Origin: Anagrus nilaparvatae
Taxonomy: Eukaryota > Arthropoda > Insecta > Hymenoptera > Mymaridae
DNA length: 64,000 bases
Reading direction: 5' to 3'
Assembly (NCBI GenBank): GCA_022575985.1
Contig: JAKSXM010000007.1
Location: 67,920,501-67,984,500 of the forward strand
How positions within the stretch are numbered: position 1 is the first letter of the stretch; each line of letters starts with the position of its first letter. This document shows positions 12,577-25,782 of the stretch, piece by piece. The translations under genes and the position numbers were made by a program. The notes under the pieces are model-generated. The model was not told the DNA's origin. It saw nothing but the letters and a program-made list of their open reading frames with translations, and did not search any database.

Positions 12577-14332
12577 AATAACTAAACGTATATGTTTCCG
12601 GACGTTTATCAAAAACGTTTAGATTCTAAACCTATAGCCAAAATACCCAGGAAAATACCGATTATGGATAAATTTTATTAACCCTCAAACAAGAGGCCCA
12701 AATATTCAAAATAAAAGTTTTGGGGTCACTGACCACATATTACCAAGCATATTACAGATGTTTTGAGTCTATCAAAGACAAAAACTTATGAAATTTGAAA
12801 ATATCGATTAAAAAGTCTAAACTTTAAATTGGGATAAATAGTCTAATAAGCTTAAATTTTTCCATCAAAATTACCTGCATCAATCCATATACACAGTTTA
12901 TAAATAACTTTTGCAAAAAATCAAGAAAAAAAAAAGAAGCAAAAACGTGGTTTATTCAAAGACGTTCAAAGATTCAGATTAAAAATCTGTTTGCAAAAGA
13001 TGTGGGTTTTGACTTTGTTTACATTCAACGTATAAAAAAAACTTTACTTTTTAGAGAACAAACATTTTTCTCAGAAATCATGTATATTTGATTTCTTTTT
13101 TATTCAAAGTTGATATAATAATATTTATTTAATAAAACGTAAATTTTAAGAGTGCAAAAAAGCAAAAAAGCTACTGAGTTACTTTTTATGCGACAATTAA
13201 CACTTTCACAAATCTTTTTTTGTTTAGTATGCAACGTGCTGAAAAAAAAATTATTCCTTTTTAGTTAAGAGAGATAAGAAAGTATCCATATTTTTTGTAT
13301 TTTGACAGCTTTTATTATGCATAAAAAAGTTATGATTATGTCGTAGATTATGTGGTAGGTCTTAAAAAAAAGTTTAATTTTTAACACTAAAAATAAAGTT
13401 GCAAAAAAAATTTTTTTTCATCACCGTATTTCCTTTTAACATGCAATTTTTTTTAAAAGCATATTTATATAAATGCATGAGTGTGTGTGTGTGATATATT
13501 TTTAGTTATAAGTGATTTTTTTGTTTTCATATGTTTTCATTCAATAAAGAGACCTTCAAACTGAAATTAGCCAAAAATGTAATTAAAGCACAATTATCTT
13601 ACTGTGACTTTTATCACTGAAGAAGGAGTTCAATATACAGTCAATTGACACAATTAAACCCAATAATTATATTTCTTCAACATAATACGCCCACATACAA
13701 TTTTTATATAAATAAAACCTCTTATTTCTTATCTTTTAAAAAAAAGGCCAAAAAGATAACGGAGAAAATGACTTTGGTTTTAATGCGTGGTTTTAATTTA
13801 AACATAAATCTTAGATACATACGTGAGGTTAACCACCTGCATGACATGAAAATAAGTAATATAATCTATATCATCATTATTGAAGAATATATTTTTTGTG
13901 ACAGGCATGAGCCAACTTGAACTATTATTATAGAAAATGTTGCCAACTATATACTCTTTAGAAAAGGTGGTTTTTTTTTTATATGATAGTTTCCGCAGTG
14001 CGGAAATTTAATATATCAGATTTATAAATACTCTAGGAGGAGTAAAGTATGTAGAAAATTTTATAATCGCGTGTTCATGAAAATTTCTTCTTATTCTGCT
14101 TTTTATAGAATGAAATATATTTTGCCATTCAAAGAGTTTATCTTATGAATGTTTGGAGTGAGATTTTTGAATAATGATGATAAATCGGTGTATGATGAAA
14201 ATTTCGAGAAAATTTTGTTGAAAGTTATTTTTGACTGTTTATTTTACCCGAGATTTTACCGTTTAGATCATAATTTGAAAGACAATTTTTATATGATATA
14301 GCAGTCTTCCAAATGGTTCCCTTCATCTATAT
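12577..14332. other. AT-rich non-coding stretch
   Basis: No gene was seen. A (TG)n run lies at about 13472..13492. A 91-codon frame at 13645..13920 has no recognisable content. Confidence 0.45.
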
Positions 14333-14502
14333 TAGGCTGATTAACGCCATAAACAGGGGTCGCAACCGCAACGCAATGCTCTGATAGGCCGCATTTCCAG
14401 AAACCGTAAAACCGGGCGCACTGCGAGCACAACGCAATGCGCAGAAGAAGATTTTGCGTATTTGGAGTTGCGCAGGAGACAAAATTGGTTTCTACGGCCT
14501 AG

Positions 14503-14900
14503 TCTACATAACCGCACCGCGCGGCGTAACCCAATGCTATTGATATAGGCTTGCGCTTGCGGCATCACGTGACTCCTATACCAATAGCATTGGACTGCGC
14601 CGTGCGGTGCGGTTATGTAGACGGGAACATGTAAAACCCACCGGTGGTGGCGCCATTTAAATCGGCCGACTCGAGCTTGACTACCGCGGTTTCAGTAAAA
14701 TATTACATATTTTTTGCAAAATTATTCTGTTTTTATAATAGCAATGATGGCATATAATATATATAATAATATATGCCATCATTTCTGTTATCAAAACAGA
14801 ATAATTTTGCAAAAAATATGTAATATTTTACTGAAACCACGGTAGTCAAGTAGAATTTAATGGCGCCTCCACCGGTGGGTTTTACATGTTCCCTGTAGAC
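14503..14900. repeat. Two abutting palindromes inside the MITE cluster
   Basis: Palindrome one pairs 14503..14552 (starting GTCTACATAACCGCACCGC) with 14576..14623. Palindrome two pairs 14615..14755 with about 14765..14900: GGGAACATGTAAAACCCACC is matched by GGTGGGTTTTACATGTTCCC, and the hairpin tip is an alternating AT tract near 14760. Both are non-coding. The second arm pair has several mismatches, so it is not brand new. Confidence 0.65.
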
Positions 14901-15316
14901 TAGGCCTACGCATTGCACTGCGCTCATGCTGGCGACCCTCTTTTACGGCATTTGTAGATAGAGCCATATGAAAAATTGTGTTGTGTGCATAGCGTTGTAG
15001 CAGCGCTTGCTGTTGCAACACCCTTTTACGGTGTTTGTAGAATCAGCCCTAGGCTGCATTTACAAAAACCGCACAATCGAGGAGGAACCGCAAGCGTGAT
15101 CGCAACGCAACGCACAGAAACAAATTTTGTCTCTTGAGCAATTTGAAATACAAAAAATTTTCTTCTCCGCATTGCGTTACGCTTACATTTGCCGTAAGCC
15201 TCGGTTTTAGGCTGGTTCTACAAACTCCGTAAAAGTGATTCGCAACCACGAACGCAGCCGCATCGCAATTCGCAGAGACTGAAACCGTGCTGTGCGCATT
15301 TCTACAAACGTCGTAA

Positions 15317-15484
15317 GGCTGGTTCTCCAAAATCCGTAAATGGGGGTCGCAACCGCAAGCGTAGCCGCAACGCAATGCGCACAACACAACGCGCATGTGC
15401 ACAAACGAAAATCGTGTTGTACGCATTGCGCCGCAATTGCGCTTGCGGTTGCGACCCCCATTTACGGAGTTTGGAGAACCAGCC
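15317..15484. mobile_element. 168-bp near-perfect MITE with TAA duplication
   Basis: The ends are GGCTGGTTCTCCAAA and TTTGGAGAACCAGCC. TAA is present on both sides (15314..15316 and 15485..15487). The long arms pair GGGGGTCGCAACCGCAAGCG with CGCTTGCGGTTGCGACCCCC, leaving a short unpaired centre around 15400. The 3-bp TAA duplication and the G-starting ends fit PIF/Harbinger. It appears inserted into an older relative that begins at about 15208. Confidence 0.75.
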
Positions 15485-15583
15485 TAAATAGGGGTCACAA
15501 CCCCAAGCGTATAGCCGCAACGCAATGCGTATTGTGCGCATTGCGTTGTGGCTGCACTTTCGAACCTCTTTTACGGCGTCTTT

Positions 15584-15757
15584 AGGCTCCATCTACAGAA
15601 ACCGTAAAACCGAGGCACACCGCGAACGCAAGCGCAACGCAATGCGCAGAAGAAAATTTTGTTTATTTTGAGTTGCGCAGGAGATAAAATTGATTTCTGC
15701 GCATTGCGCCGCACTCACACTTGTGGTTGCAACACCCTTTTGCAGCTTTTGTAGATG
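15584..15757. mobile_element. Degenerate related MITE
   Basis: The left end GGCTCCATCTACAGAAACCG and the right end CTTTTGTAGATGGG are imperfect complements, and CGCAATGCGCAGAA is mirrored by TTTCTGCGCATTGCG. It is homologous to the fragment at about 14390..14500. The arms are noticeably diverged, making it older than the element at 15317..15484. Confidence 0.55.
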
Positions 15758-15850
15758 GGTACCACCCATAGCACTGCGGTTGCGGTTATGACTCACTTTT
15801 ATGAAGTTTGGAGATTCAGCCTTACGGTTTATATAGATGGAGCCTTAAGC

Positions 15851-18357
15851 ACATTCTACAATCATCTGGTAAACTATTCTGGCGAAAGAGGTCTAAAACT
15901 CAGTGGCACCAACCAAGACCAACTTTACATAAAATAAATAAAATGTTTATTTTAATTTATCATTTAGTTTCAGTTGACACCACTACCTCGCGGACCTCTA
16001 TCGGACAATTAGAAGAGTTAACCGGATAATTGTAGAATGTTCCTTAAATGACCGAAAAAACATTTTTTTTTTCCGATTTACTTTACGTTTCAGATCATTT
16101 TCAATCGTTAGAGCAAGAAAAAATAATTCTGCTAGTCATATGCGGAATTACGGGAGCTGCAAAAGAAAACTCGCTGGCATAAAACAAAATTCCGAAAAAT
16201 CCAGGGAAAAATCGCAGTTGAAAATTACATTTAACTATTCTCTGCTGCGCTTTGGCTGGAGTATTAAAAAAATTATTTTTAGGGTAATTAGAAAATAAGC
16301 ATTTCTACGGCAAAAAAAGTAGCGAAAATTAGTCTGAACATAGATAGTATTTTGAACATTTTGAACCGTATTTTTACTTGCATATGGAAAAAAAGCTTTT
16401 CTGCTATCGTCGGCTATAGATCAAAAAAATATAACTATAGATTTTAGGAAATTCGGGATGTAAAATGAGTTCTAAAATACCAAAAATCACAAATCTTTAA
16501 GCCACCATAATTTTGAGAAAAAGTGACATGATAAAATAAACATTCAAATGGAATTAAAAAATAATCATCAAAAAATTTCCAACAAATGAACCCCCATCGA
16601 TATCTTCAATAAATATTTACATTAACTTCTCTTTTTACTCAATTTAATTCCCACATTTTATCAATAAAAAAAATTATTTTCAATAAATACAAAAATAAAA
16701 TTCCAAAAAAAAATCTCTCAGAACATTAAAATTCAATGAACAGCTGGTTTTTACACGCACATGTTAACTTTTTGCACATGAATTACTATAAAAAAACATT
16801 TAAAAATTAAGTGCTACCGGAAATGCATGAAAAAATTTTTCGTATACTCATAAAAATAAATTTGCACTTTAAATAATAGTAATTTTTCATAAAATTTAGA
16901 AAAAGTCTCGGAAAAAGTAAAAAATCAGTATAACGTGCTATGATTGTATATTTTGCTGATTTTATTATCAAATAATAAGGAAATTTTATTATTCTTAAAA
17001 ATAATAACAATAAAGTTAACTGATCCAATGTATTTTTATTTTCTAATGTATTATATATAAAAAACAAATAAAACAAAATTTTTATTACTTTATACCCATA
17101 AATTTTGTTCTAATTGCGAAACAGAATTAAAAAAAAGTATAATTGAAAATAAATTCCTTGTTAAATAAATAAATATTCAGGAAAATAATAATAAACAAAT
17201 GTCTTTATTATCGTTACATATTTTCTTCATTAAAAAATAGAAATCGATCATAAAATAATTTTTTTTTCAAAGGATTGCGTGTTTATTACAAAAGAAAATT
17301 TTTTGAAAAAAAAAAGTGTTAAAATAACGATAACCAATTTATCAGTTAATTTTAAGAAAAAAAGGTATACTTTCTAATTATGCATCACTGCAAAAAAAAT
17401 TATTTTGTATTTTTTATTTTTAAGAGATTGAATTGCTTAGTAAGTAAGTGAGATAGCGAAATCTTTAAGAAATTTATATCAATTGAAACTTACAGTACAC
17501 TTCAAGTACAAGACGTGAATTGAATGATTTAGTTTTGTACATTCATAAATAAATTTATGTTTACACATACATTTAAATTTATGCGAATTTCATTCATTTT
17601 ATTTTATTTATCAATGAATTATTTAGAAAATTTATATGATTTTTGTCAGCAAAATATGAAAATTTTAGCAATTTTCATTCATTTCGAGATTCATTTATAA
17701 AATGGTTCAATAACCCTGTTAAATTTTCTGCTAACGTTTTTAAATAATAAGAAACAAGAAAATTTGATAATTTGCCAAAAATAAATATTTTTTTCGGTTC
17801 TATCGAGTGACGTACTAGTAAAAAGTCTAGACAAATGTCAGACCCTAAATACTCTTGATTTTGAATACATTTAAGAATAGGAATACCTGAATTACAAGAA
17901 GATGATGAGATGAGAGTCGGTTTGGAAAAATGCCAATTAATTGGTAAAAGATACATCAAGTTCACGGTCTAAAGGTTCATTAAACGATCATCGCTGACCA
18001 ATAAATTAAAAAATAAAAATATACACTTTTGTTTATATTATATAAATTTTCTGTTTGTATGCATTTTAAGAAGAAAAAAATTAGTGTTACTAAATGGTTT
18101 CTGCACAAGGAAAATACAATTAAACTTTTTGTTGTTTTTTTATTCAGTTTTTTCTAAAATTTATGAAATGGTAAATTGGTAATTGATTTTATGCTTTTTT
18201 TTCAGAGGAATTTTTTTCATTAAAATTTTAAAATGTATCAGCTTTTGCGGATCGAACTGCGATTGAAAAAATATTGCAAGAATTTTACCTTTTTTTTGAT
18301 AAAGTTTTAAATAGTCGAAAAAAAAAATTAAGAAAACTTTTGAATACAAATTTCTGG
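15851..18357. other. AT-rich non-coding stretch
   Basis: No gene or organised repeat can be supported. Short frames at 16807..17076 and 17675..17965 on the minus strand are low-complexity. Confidence 0.45.
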
Positions 18358-19502
18358 ATATGAGCAATTATTTTAAAAGTGCTACTTAATTTGAGCCTGG
18401 AATCGTAATTTTTTTTTTTGAAGGCACATCGATATGACCCGTGTTTTCTGTTAGTTTAAACCTTCAGAAAACCGAAAAAAATCGTGAACAAGAAATCGGC
18501 GATAGGTGCCAAAGAGATTTTTTCACTTTTATGTCAAAAACCGTGTTTTTCGTATCTGAGCTACCCCAAATTTTTAAAATAACTTTTTAGGTAAATAAAA
18601 TTTTAAAAAATAGATAAAAAAATCTGATTGCCAGGGAAAAACGACTTCAGAAGAAAAAAAAACTTATCTTTTTACGATGAAATTTAGCCAAGCTATCGTC
18701 AATTTAAGAATTTGCTCAAATTTGTCTTAAAAAACATTGAAATTTTATTGAAAAAAGCCTGTTTCTGAACTATAAACATGCATTACTCGCTTTATTTTCA
18801 CCGTAAAATAATAATTTTTTTTTTTAAATCGATTAATTTTTCCCTACAAATTCATTTTTGGAGAAAAAAAATCATTTTTATTGACTGAATTTCAATTTTT
18901 AGGTCAAAAGTCCTTGAAAACTGTAAGTAGCAAAATTCACTTAACACAGTTTTTGACCTAATAATTGAAATTTGGTCAATAAAACTGATTTCTTTCTTGA
19001 AGAAATGAATTTTCAGGAAAAAATTAGTTGATTTAAAAAAAAAAATTATTACTTTACGATGAAAATCAAGCGAGTAATGCATGTTTAAAGTTCAGAAACA
19101 GGCTTTTTTCAATAAAATTTCAATCTTTTTTAAGACGAATTTGAGCAAAATCTTAAATTGACGATAACTTGGCTAAATTTCATCGTAAAAAGATAAGTTT
19201 TTTTTTCTTCTGGGGTGGTTTTTCCCTGGCAATCAGATTTTTTTATCTATTTTTTTTAATTTTATTTACCTAAAAATTTATTTTAAAATTTTGGGGTAGC
19301 TCAGATACGAAAAACACGGTTTTTGACATAAAAGTGAAAAAATCTTTTTGGCACCTATCGCCGATTTCTTGTTCACGATTTTTTTCGGTTTTCTGAAGGT
19401 TTAAACTAACAGAAAACACGGGTCATATCGATGAGCCTTCAAAAAAAAAAATTACGATTCCAGGCTCAAATTAAGTAGCACTTTTAAAATAATTGCTCAT
19501 AT
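18358..19502. mobile_element. 1.15-kb fold-back element (near-perfect hairpin)
   Basis: The left end ATATGAGCAATTATTTTAAA is matched by the complement at the right end, and complementarity continues almost without break to the centre near 18930. For example, GGTTTAAACTAACAGAAAAC near 19398 matches its complement near 18450. Arms are about 550 bp each with only scattered differences; the loop is roughly 40 bp. There is no transposase. A transcript through it would form a long double-stranded RNA. The short minus-strand frames 18161..18367 and 18852..19082 lie in or overlap the element and are not genes. Confidence 0.75.
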
Positions 19503-22500
19503 ACGTTTTTTGGGTATTTTTGAGTTTAAAAATTAAGTTAAAAAATCCCTAAAAGCTCAAAAAATCCTAGAAAATCCTAAAAGATAGTCAACAATAACTA
19601 TATTGAAATTAGGGGCTTGTGGTTTTCTCTCGGGTTTTCTGAAATATTAAGTACCCGATCTGAAAATTCTTGTTTTTTTCTTCGGATTTTTAGCCAAGGA
19701 AAATTTTGATTTACTTTTTACCTAATTTCAAGGTTTACCCAAAACTTGATACGGCTTGACTCAATCTGAAAGAAAACTCAAACTTTCAGATCAGGTACCA
19801 ATATTTTGCATAGCCTCACACTCTTAATAATTTAATTAAAAGTCTGATTAAAATAATTAATTTATCTTTCTGGATCATAATATTTTGAAATACATATACC
19901 AGAAACTTAGCTGTTTATTTTTTCTAATCCACCTAAAATCTCCCAAAAAATTACAAATAATTCATCATCAATCATTGTTAAAAAACAACCTCGTAAAAAA
20001 CGAAATCCACTGATAAGTAATAAATTTCTCCCAAAGATATCAGAAGCAAAATGATGATTCATTCATTTTATAAATAAACAGACGTAATTTCCGATAAAAA
20101 ACCCCCCTTTTTAAAAGAAGGCTAATAATAATTTTAACGTAAATATTACATTATATTTCTTCTATCTCTTCTTTCAAAAATAAAAAACACACACTATAAA
20201 CAGAAGAGAAACAAACGTTTGTAAATATAGAAAAAACATAAAACTTGTCACACGGTGTATACAAAAATATAAAATTTAGGGTTTAAATTTTCTTAAAATA
20301 AAACAAGCCATAATATTGAGAGTTGCGTGAATTATAAATGTTTAGATTATGATATTTTTCATCTGCTCAAAATAATTAATTATTTAGATTTCTTTGATAT
20401 ATAATTAAAAAAACAAAGTTGTAAGAAGACATGCGAACAGAAATGCTTTGCTTTCTTTGACATTTATTTTAATTATTCTTTTCTTACTTTATTGTGACCG
20501 GAAAATACTTAAATTTTTTGTATTTTTGGTTGATTTATTAAGCTAAAATTTTCTTATAATTTATTACTCAAAATTCTAGTTTATTAGATAAATCAGATTA
20601 TTGCGTGTTTAAGAGTTCATTTTTGAGTTAAAAAAATGTATTGTTATGCGTTAAATTTAAAAGGCGGTTACTTTTTTAACGCTTTGTTAAAAAACTCATT
20701 CGACTGTGTAGAATATAATAAATGTTCGCATATTTAAAGATCAAGCACGTGCGTTTTAAGTGTATAAAAGAATTTTTATTTTAATAATTCAGTGTATTTT
20801 TTCTATGTATTGGTAAGTATTTAGCAAATACATGACAAGTTGCTAGCAAGTGCTTGAGTATCCGAGCAAATATTTAATTTTTTAAGTGAATCTAATAGCA
20901 CTTTTTGCAAATTTAAGATGGTTTTGTCTGTTGAATTTTAATTAAATTTTTAACTCAAGCTATAAAGCAGTTTTTATTTTCAAATTTTTTAACCTTAAAT
21001 TTCGGTTTTACTGAATTTAGCTTCAAATTTCTGCAAAACAATATTCGTAATGATTCTTGTTCTATCATCCCCAGGCTAATCAAAAGTAAACCAGTATAAA
21101 GTCCCTTAATAAAAATTAATTACCAACATCTAATAATACCCTTCTAAAAATCTGTAATTCCAATAAATTAAAATATTTAAAAAATTATTAATTACAAACA
21201 ATATTAAATAAACCGTTATATATAATAATTTTTAATTACATATTAAATTACGTTCTCTTTATAAATAATAATTTTACACACCTACACACACACAAACACT
21301 TATTCACTTCATTTTATAATGATCCTTTGTTCTTTAAACTTTTTTTCATAAATAATTTCATACTAAGATTTTCATCTAGATTTTTCCATACTTCCTATAA
21401 AATTTTAATACTTTTTTGAATAATTTTTTTAAGTCTTTGAAAAATAATATATCATCGTCGGTTTGCACTATAACAATAATAATAATAATTGACTTAAAAA
21501 AATATAAAAATATTTACCTTTTAAAAACGTTAGAATAATTTTTTTCAAGATACATTACGATAGTAAGTAGTAATAACGATGTTTAAAATTTATCAGTGGT
21601 ATATATGCAATTTAGCTTGCAATTTAATGTATTATTATGAAGAAATGCACAAGTTTTCTTGTTAAACTGGTTTTTTTATTTTTTCTTTTTTTTGTAATAA
21701 CTAACTACTGATTTTTTCTTCAATGTTTATTTATAGACGAGATCGAAGGAACGTGTGCCACAAGAAATATTATCATATTCTATTGAATATTTATAATGTA
21801 AAGCCTGATGTAAAGAATTCTTATACTGGATTTTTGTTTTTAAAGAAATGGTAATTACTTTAATAGGAATTAAGGATCTTTACTGGTGCATATTAATAGG
21901 AAATAAGTTTCTGGGTTTAAAATTATTGAGCCTAAATATATTTTTAAAAAGCAACCAGAATCTGCTCAAATACATAAAACTTATTTGTTATATATTAAAA
22001 ATTCTGATAATAATATGAGTATTAGTGTTAAGAATAAAAAATCAATTAAACTAATTGAAATATTCGTTGAAATACTCAACCAAAAAAATTATATCCCATC
22101 ACATACAAAAAGGTTTAAGTACACAGTATTTAAAAAATCTTCAGAATTCATTTTTTTAACTCAGTAATCCAGCTAATAAATGACGACGGAAGTACTCGAC
22201 TACAGATAATTTAACAAATTTGATTATAGCTAACAATTATATTAAAATTAAAAAAAATCTAATTTAAAATTTTTTTTTTCAACTGCTTCTTATATAACAT
22301 TAAGAAGACAATTCTAATGCGAGAAAATTTTTTGAGTATAACGACATCTACATTTAACTTAACGTACTATAAATGTATATCTTTTAAGCTTTTTAAAACT
22401 TATTGCTTCTAGTGTTTTACTGACGACTTAGTACAAAAACATTTAATATTCTCTCTAATTTATCAATTTAGTAAAAATTCATAAAAATTTAAATAACTTA

Positions 22501-25500
22501 AATAAAAAATTCTTATTATTTCAACATATTTAAATAAAATTTTATTTAATTGTCAAAAATTATGTGGTGGAGTATATTGCATGTATCATCCAATTTAATA
22601 TTTCGCAAAATATTTTTTTCTGGCTTAAATAATTGTTGTTAGCCATAAAAAGACATGAGAATATAATTTAAATGTATAATTTTTGTCTGATGGTTGAAGA
22701 ATTTTAATAAATTTATTATTTAAAAAATGATGACTTTTTTTATCTATATTGACATTAAAATTGTATATTTATAATTTTTATACTTTATCTAATTATTTTT
22801 ATTGTAGAATAAAATTTTTACTTTCTCTATTACCGCAGAAAAGTACACGGTATAATTTAAAATTACAAAATTTATATTATTATTTTTTATTTATTTTTAT
22901 CAAACCACAAAATTTTCACTTTGTACTGATTGAAAATTACAAATTTTTCTAAGAAATCAAAAATTAAATTATTAAAGTATAAAAATCACAAAAACTTCTG
23001 CTCAGGTATAATTCTTAGTATTTAAAGCCAATCAATTCAGGATCAATCGAATCTCGTAAAAAAATATAAACTAAATATTATCTGCAAGATCGTAAAAGAG
23101 TTTATATATATTATAAATTTCATGGTCGATTAAAAGATCTTATACTACATCTAATTATATATATTTTCCAACATAGTATTTTTCATTTCAAGAAAAATCC
23201 TTTTTCTTTCAAACCATAAAAAGATCGAGTTTTTTAGTACAGCGTATAATAAAAGGAGCTAAGCTTCTTTATGTAACATAAAATTATATAGTTTGATAAA
23301 AATATTTAGCTAAGCTGCTTTTAGTCAACGTTTTTATTATTAGTTTCAATCTAGTGGAGGCTCATACGATTGAATAACGTTTAAATGAAAATTATATCTT
23401 TTTTTTACACTTTTGAGTAGTTTTGGTTAAAAGTTCAAACAATATTAAGTACTCTCGATTTTTTTTGTGAATTCGCAAGAAAAATTGATAATTTACCATT
23501 TTTTTTCGAAAATTTACAAAAAATAGTTTTATGAAAATTGGATTTGGAACGTCCAGATAATTTAAATTTCTGTTGAGTTTAAAACGACCTTGCTGGACAA
23601 ATTATAAGGAAAAATTCAAAAAACTTTGATTTTTACTCTTGTCAATATTTCATTCTCAATCTGAGAACCTCTTCAGGACCTTTATTTTTATAGTTGTAAA
23701 TTTATTATAAATAGTTGTGAATTTGCAACTTTTTTCTTAAAATCACTAAAAAAAATCGAGAATTCTCGAATTTTTCGATAATATACTAAATTTTGTAAAT
23801 TACGATTTTTATCGAATATTTACAAAAATTTTTGAAAATTCACTAATTTTTCGAAAAAATTCTATTTTTTTTGTAAATCTAAGAAAGTTACTTTTTACAG
23901 TGTGCTTATTTGTAATTTGTAATTTATTCAATTTTTAACCTACTTGAATTTTTTTTAAGACCACACCATGTCTAGAACCTTAATTTCCTTTAGAAAAAAA
24001 GTATCTTGAAAACTCAATCCAAGCAGGTACCCAGTGTAATTCTTTATAAAAAAGTTAAACATTTACTCCTTCTCTTACAAAACATAATACCAACCACAAA
24101 AAAAAGATTTCTCTTTTTTTGGAAGATTTACCCATTTTATAAAAAATCTTTCGACATAAATACAAGATTAAATACAAATATAATTTTATGCAATAAATTT
24201 ATATATGCACAGTGAATAATCTTGATTTTATAAAACTGTATTCTTTATCAGATTTACAGAGAAAAAAAATTCTTGTACATAAAAAGTAAACTTTTCAAAT
24301 TTCTAAAAAAATAAAAAGTTGTAATATAAAATCTATAAATTTACTACAATAAAAGAAAATTTCCATTTATTTACAACGGATTAAATAAAAATATATATAC
24401 CGTTATTAAATTGTCGCCCTTGATTTAACTTAATATTTTTATTATTATTATAATATAATTTAAAAAACGTGAGTAAAAGAACCAAAAGAAGATTTACAAT
24501 CGTGAGGTGAAAATTCGATCAATGCATCCAAGTGAAAAGAACTGGTAGTACTATTTAAAAAAAAATTGATTTATTTATTTTCTATTATTATTTAGTTTTC
24601 ATGACTATTGTTGTTACTATTTTATATAAATTTCATATCCTGCTTACACGTATACCCTCATTTTATTTCAATAATTTCCTTCAACATTTTTTATGATATT
24701 CTTTGTTTTTTTGATCATGAATATTTAAGAATGGGTTTCTAAATAAAGATTTCTTTTTTTGTGTTCAAAGCTAACTTAATCATTTTTTATTGTATCTTAA
24801 TTTATTCTGGAATAACACGAATTAGAAGAACAGGCCTATAACACATTTTTAAATCATTGATCAGTCTTTTCTTCGTGTAAAACCCTGTGTAAAACATATG
24901 TGTAAAAGATCATTTACATTCATAAAATTTCATTCAGTACTCTACCCTTATTTGACTCATCATATTATACAGCAGCTGAATCCCCTTTTCTACCTTTGGT
25001 CTTATTATAGAAGGTGCAGCCTCTCTTTTTCAATATTTTTTACTATCTTTTTTTACTACCCTTCTTAGTTCTATATGCAAAAGATACTTTACATTATATT
25101 TATGATATTACTCCCTTTGAATGTTACTAAAACCAATTTTTAAATAAAACAATAAACCCACAAATTTTCTCATGACAAAAATGATTACAAAAATTACAAA
25201 CAAATTATTTCATATTTAATTCCCAAACCACCAAACCTAACAAACTAAAGCCTTTTTATTTCATAACAAATAACACAAAAGAAAGAACATAAAAGTGGCA
25301 AAAGTTATTATACATTTCATTATAAATAACACCCATAAATAATAAAAGAAAAATTTTCTCAAAACTTGAAATATATACAAAAAAAAGTATCAAATTTTAA
25401 CCCAAAAAATAAAAAGTATATACAAAATATTGAGAAAAAGATTTTATAAAACCTATATTTTAACGTACTTTTATTAAATATTAAACAACAGGAACCCAAC

Positions 25501-25712
25501 ACGCACATAAATACAAAAATTGCTTATATGCATTTACAAAATAAAATACCATGTGGATAGAATATACAGCATGTAGCATAATACAATAACGAACAAATAA
25601 AAAAACAACAACTTTCCCCCCACAGTAGTGTAAGCAAGCGTACTTCCGGCCCTGATCAATTTTATATATAATAAATGAAGGGCCAAAAAAAATAAAATTA
25701 AAACCAGCTCAC
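19503..25712. other. Long AT-rich non-coding stretch
   Basis: More than 6 kb without a supportable gene. Short lysine/isoleucine/asparagine-rich frames occur (21985, 22749, 24006) but have no domain, no codon bias distinct from background and no neighbours to support them. Confidence 0.45.
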
Positions 25713-25782
25713 CTTGATATTTGATGATTCTTTTGCATGCACTTACAATACACTTATAAATAACTAACTCGCGTGCTGCTGA
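25713..25782 (-). other. Candidate 70-bp internal exon (speculative)
   Basis: On the minus strand a TATTTTACAG acceptor precedes a GC-richer 70-bp segment that ends at a good donor (CAAG|GTGAGC); a second donor-like GTAAGT lies inside. Only one of the three frames is open (starting Ser-Ala-Ala-Arg-Glu). That frame requires the previous exon to end in phase 0, so it cannot follow directly from the exon at 54194..54287, which ends in phase 1. It may be a non-coding exon, part of another gene, or chance. Confidence 0.2.

Larger units (their letters stand above)
14333..15850. mobile_element. Cluster of nested GC-rich MITEs
   Basis: About 1.5 kb is sharply GC- and CpG-richer than everything around it and consists of several related hairpin elements. 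The recurring terminal motif is GGCT followed by TCTACA-like and CCGTAAAA blocks; the recurring inner motif is CGCAACGCAATGCGCA. The blocks 14390..14500 and 15590..15756 are homologous along their length (both contain GAGTTGCGCAGGAGA). The best-preserved member is 15317..15484. Open frames of 64-125 codons here are products of the inverted repeats and are not genes. The preference for TTA/TAA next to GGCT ends suggests a PIF/Harbinger-type family. Confidence 0.7.

Noticed and set aside
15049..15796. Several overlapping 64-125-codon frames on both strands, rich in Arg/Ala/Cys
   Set aside because: All lie in GC-rich inverted repeats of the MITE cluster, where stop codons are rare by composition; mirrored frames appear on both strands.
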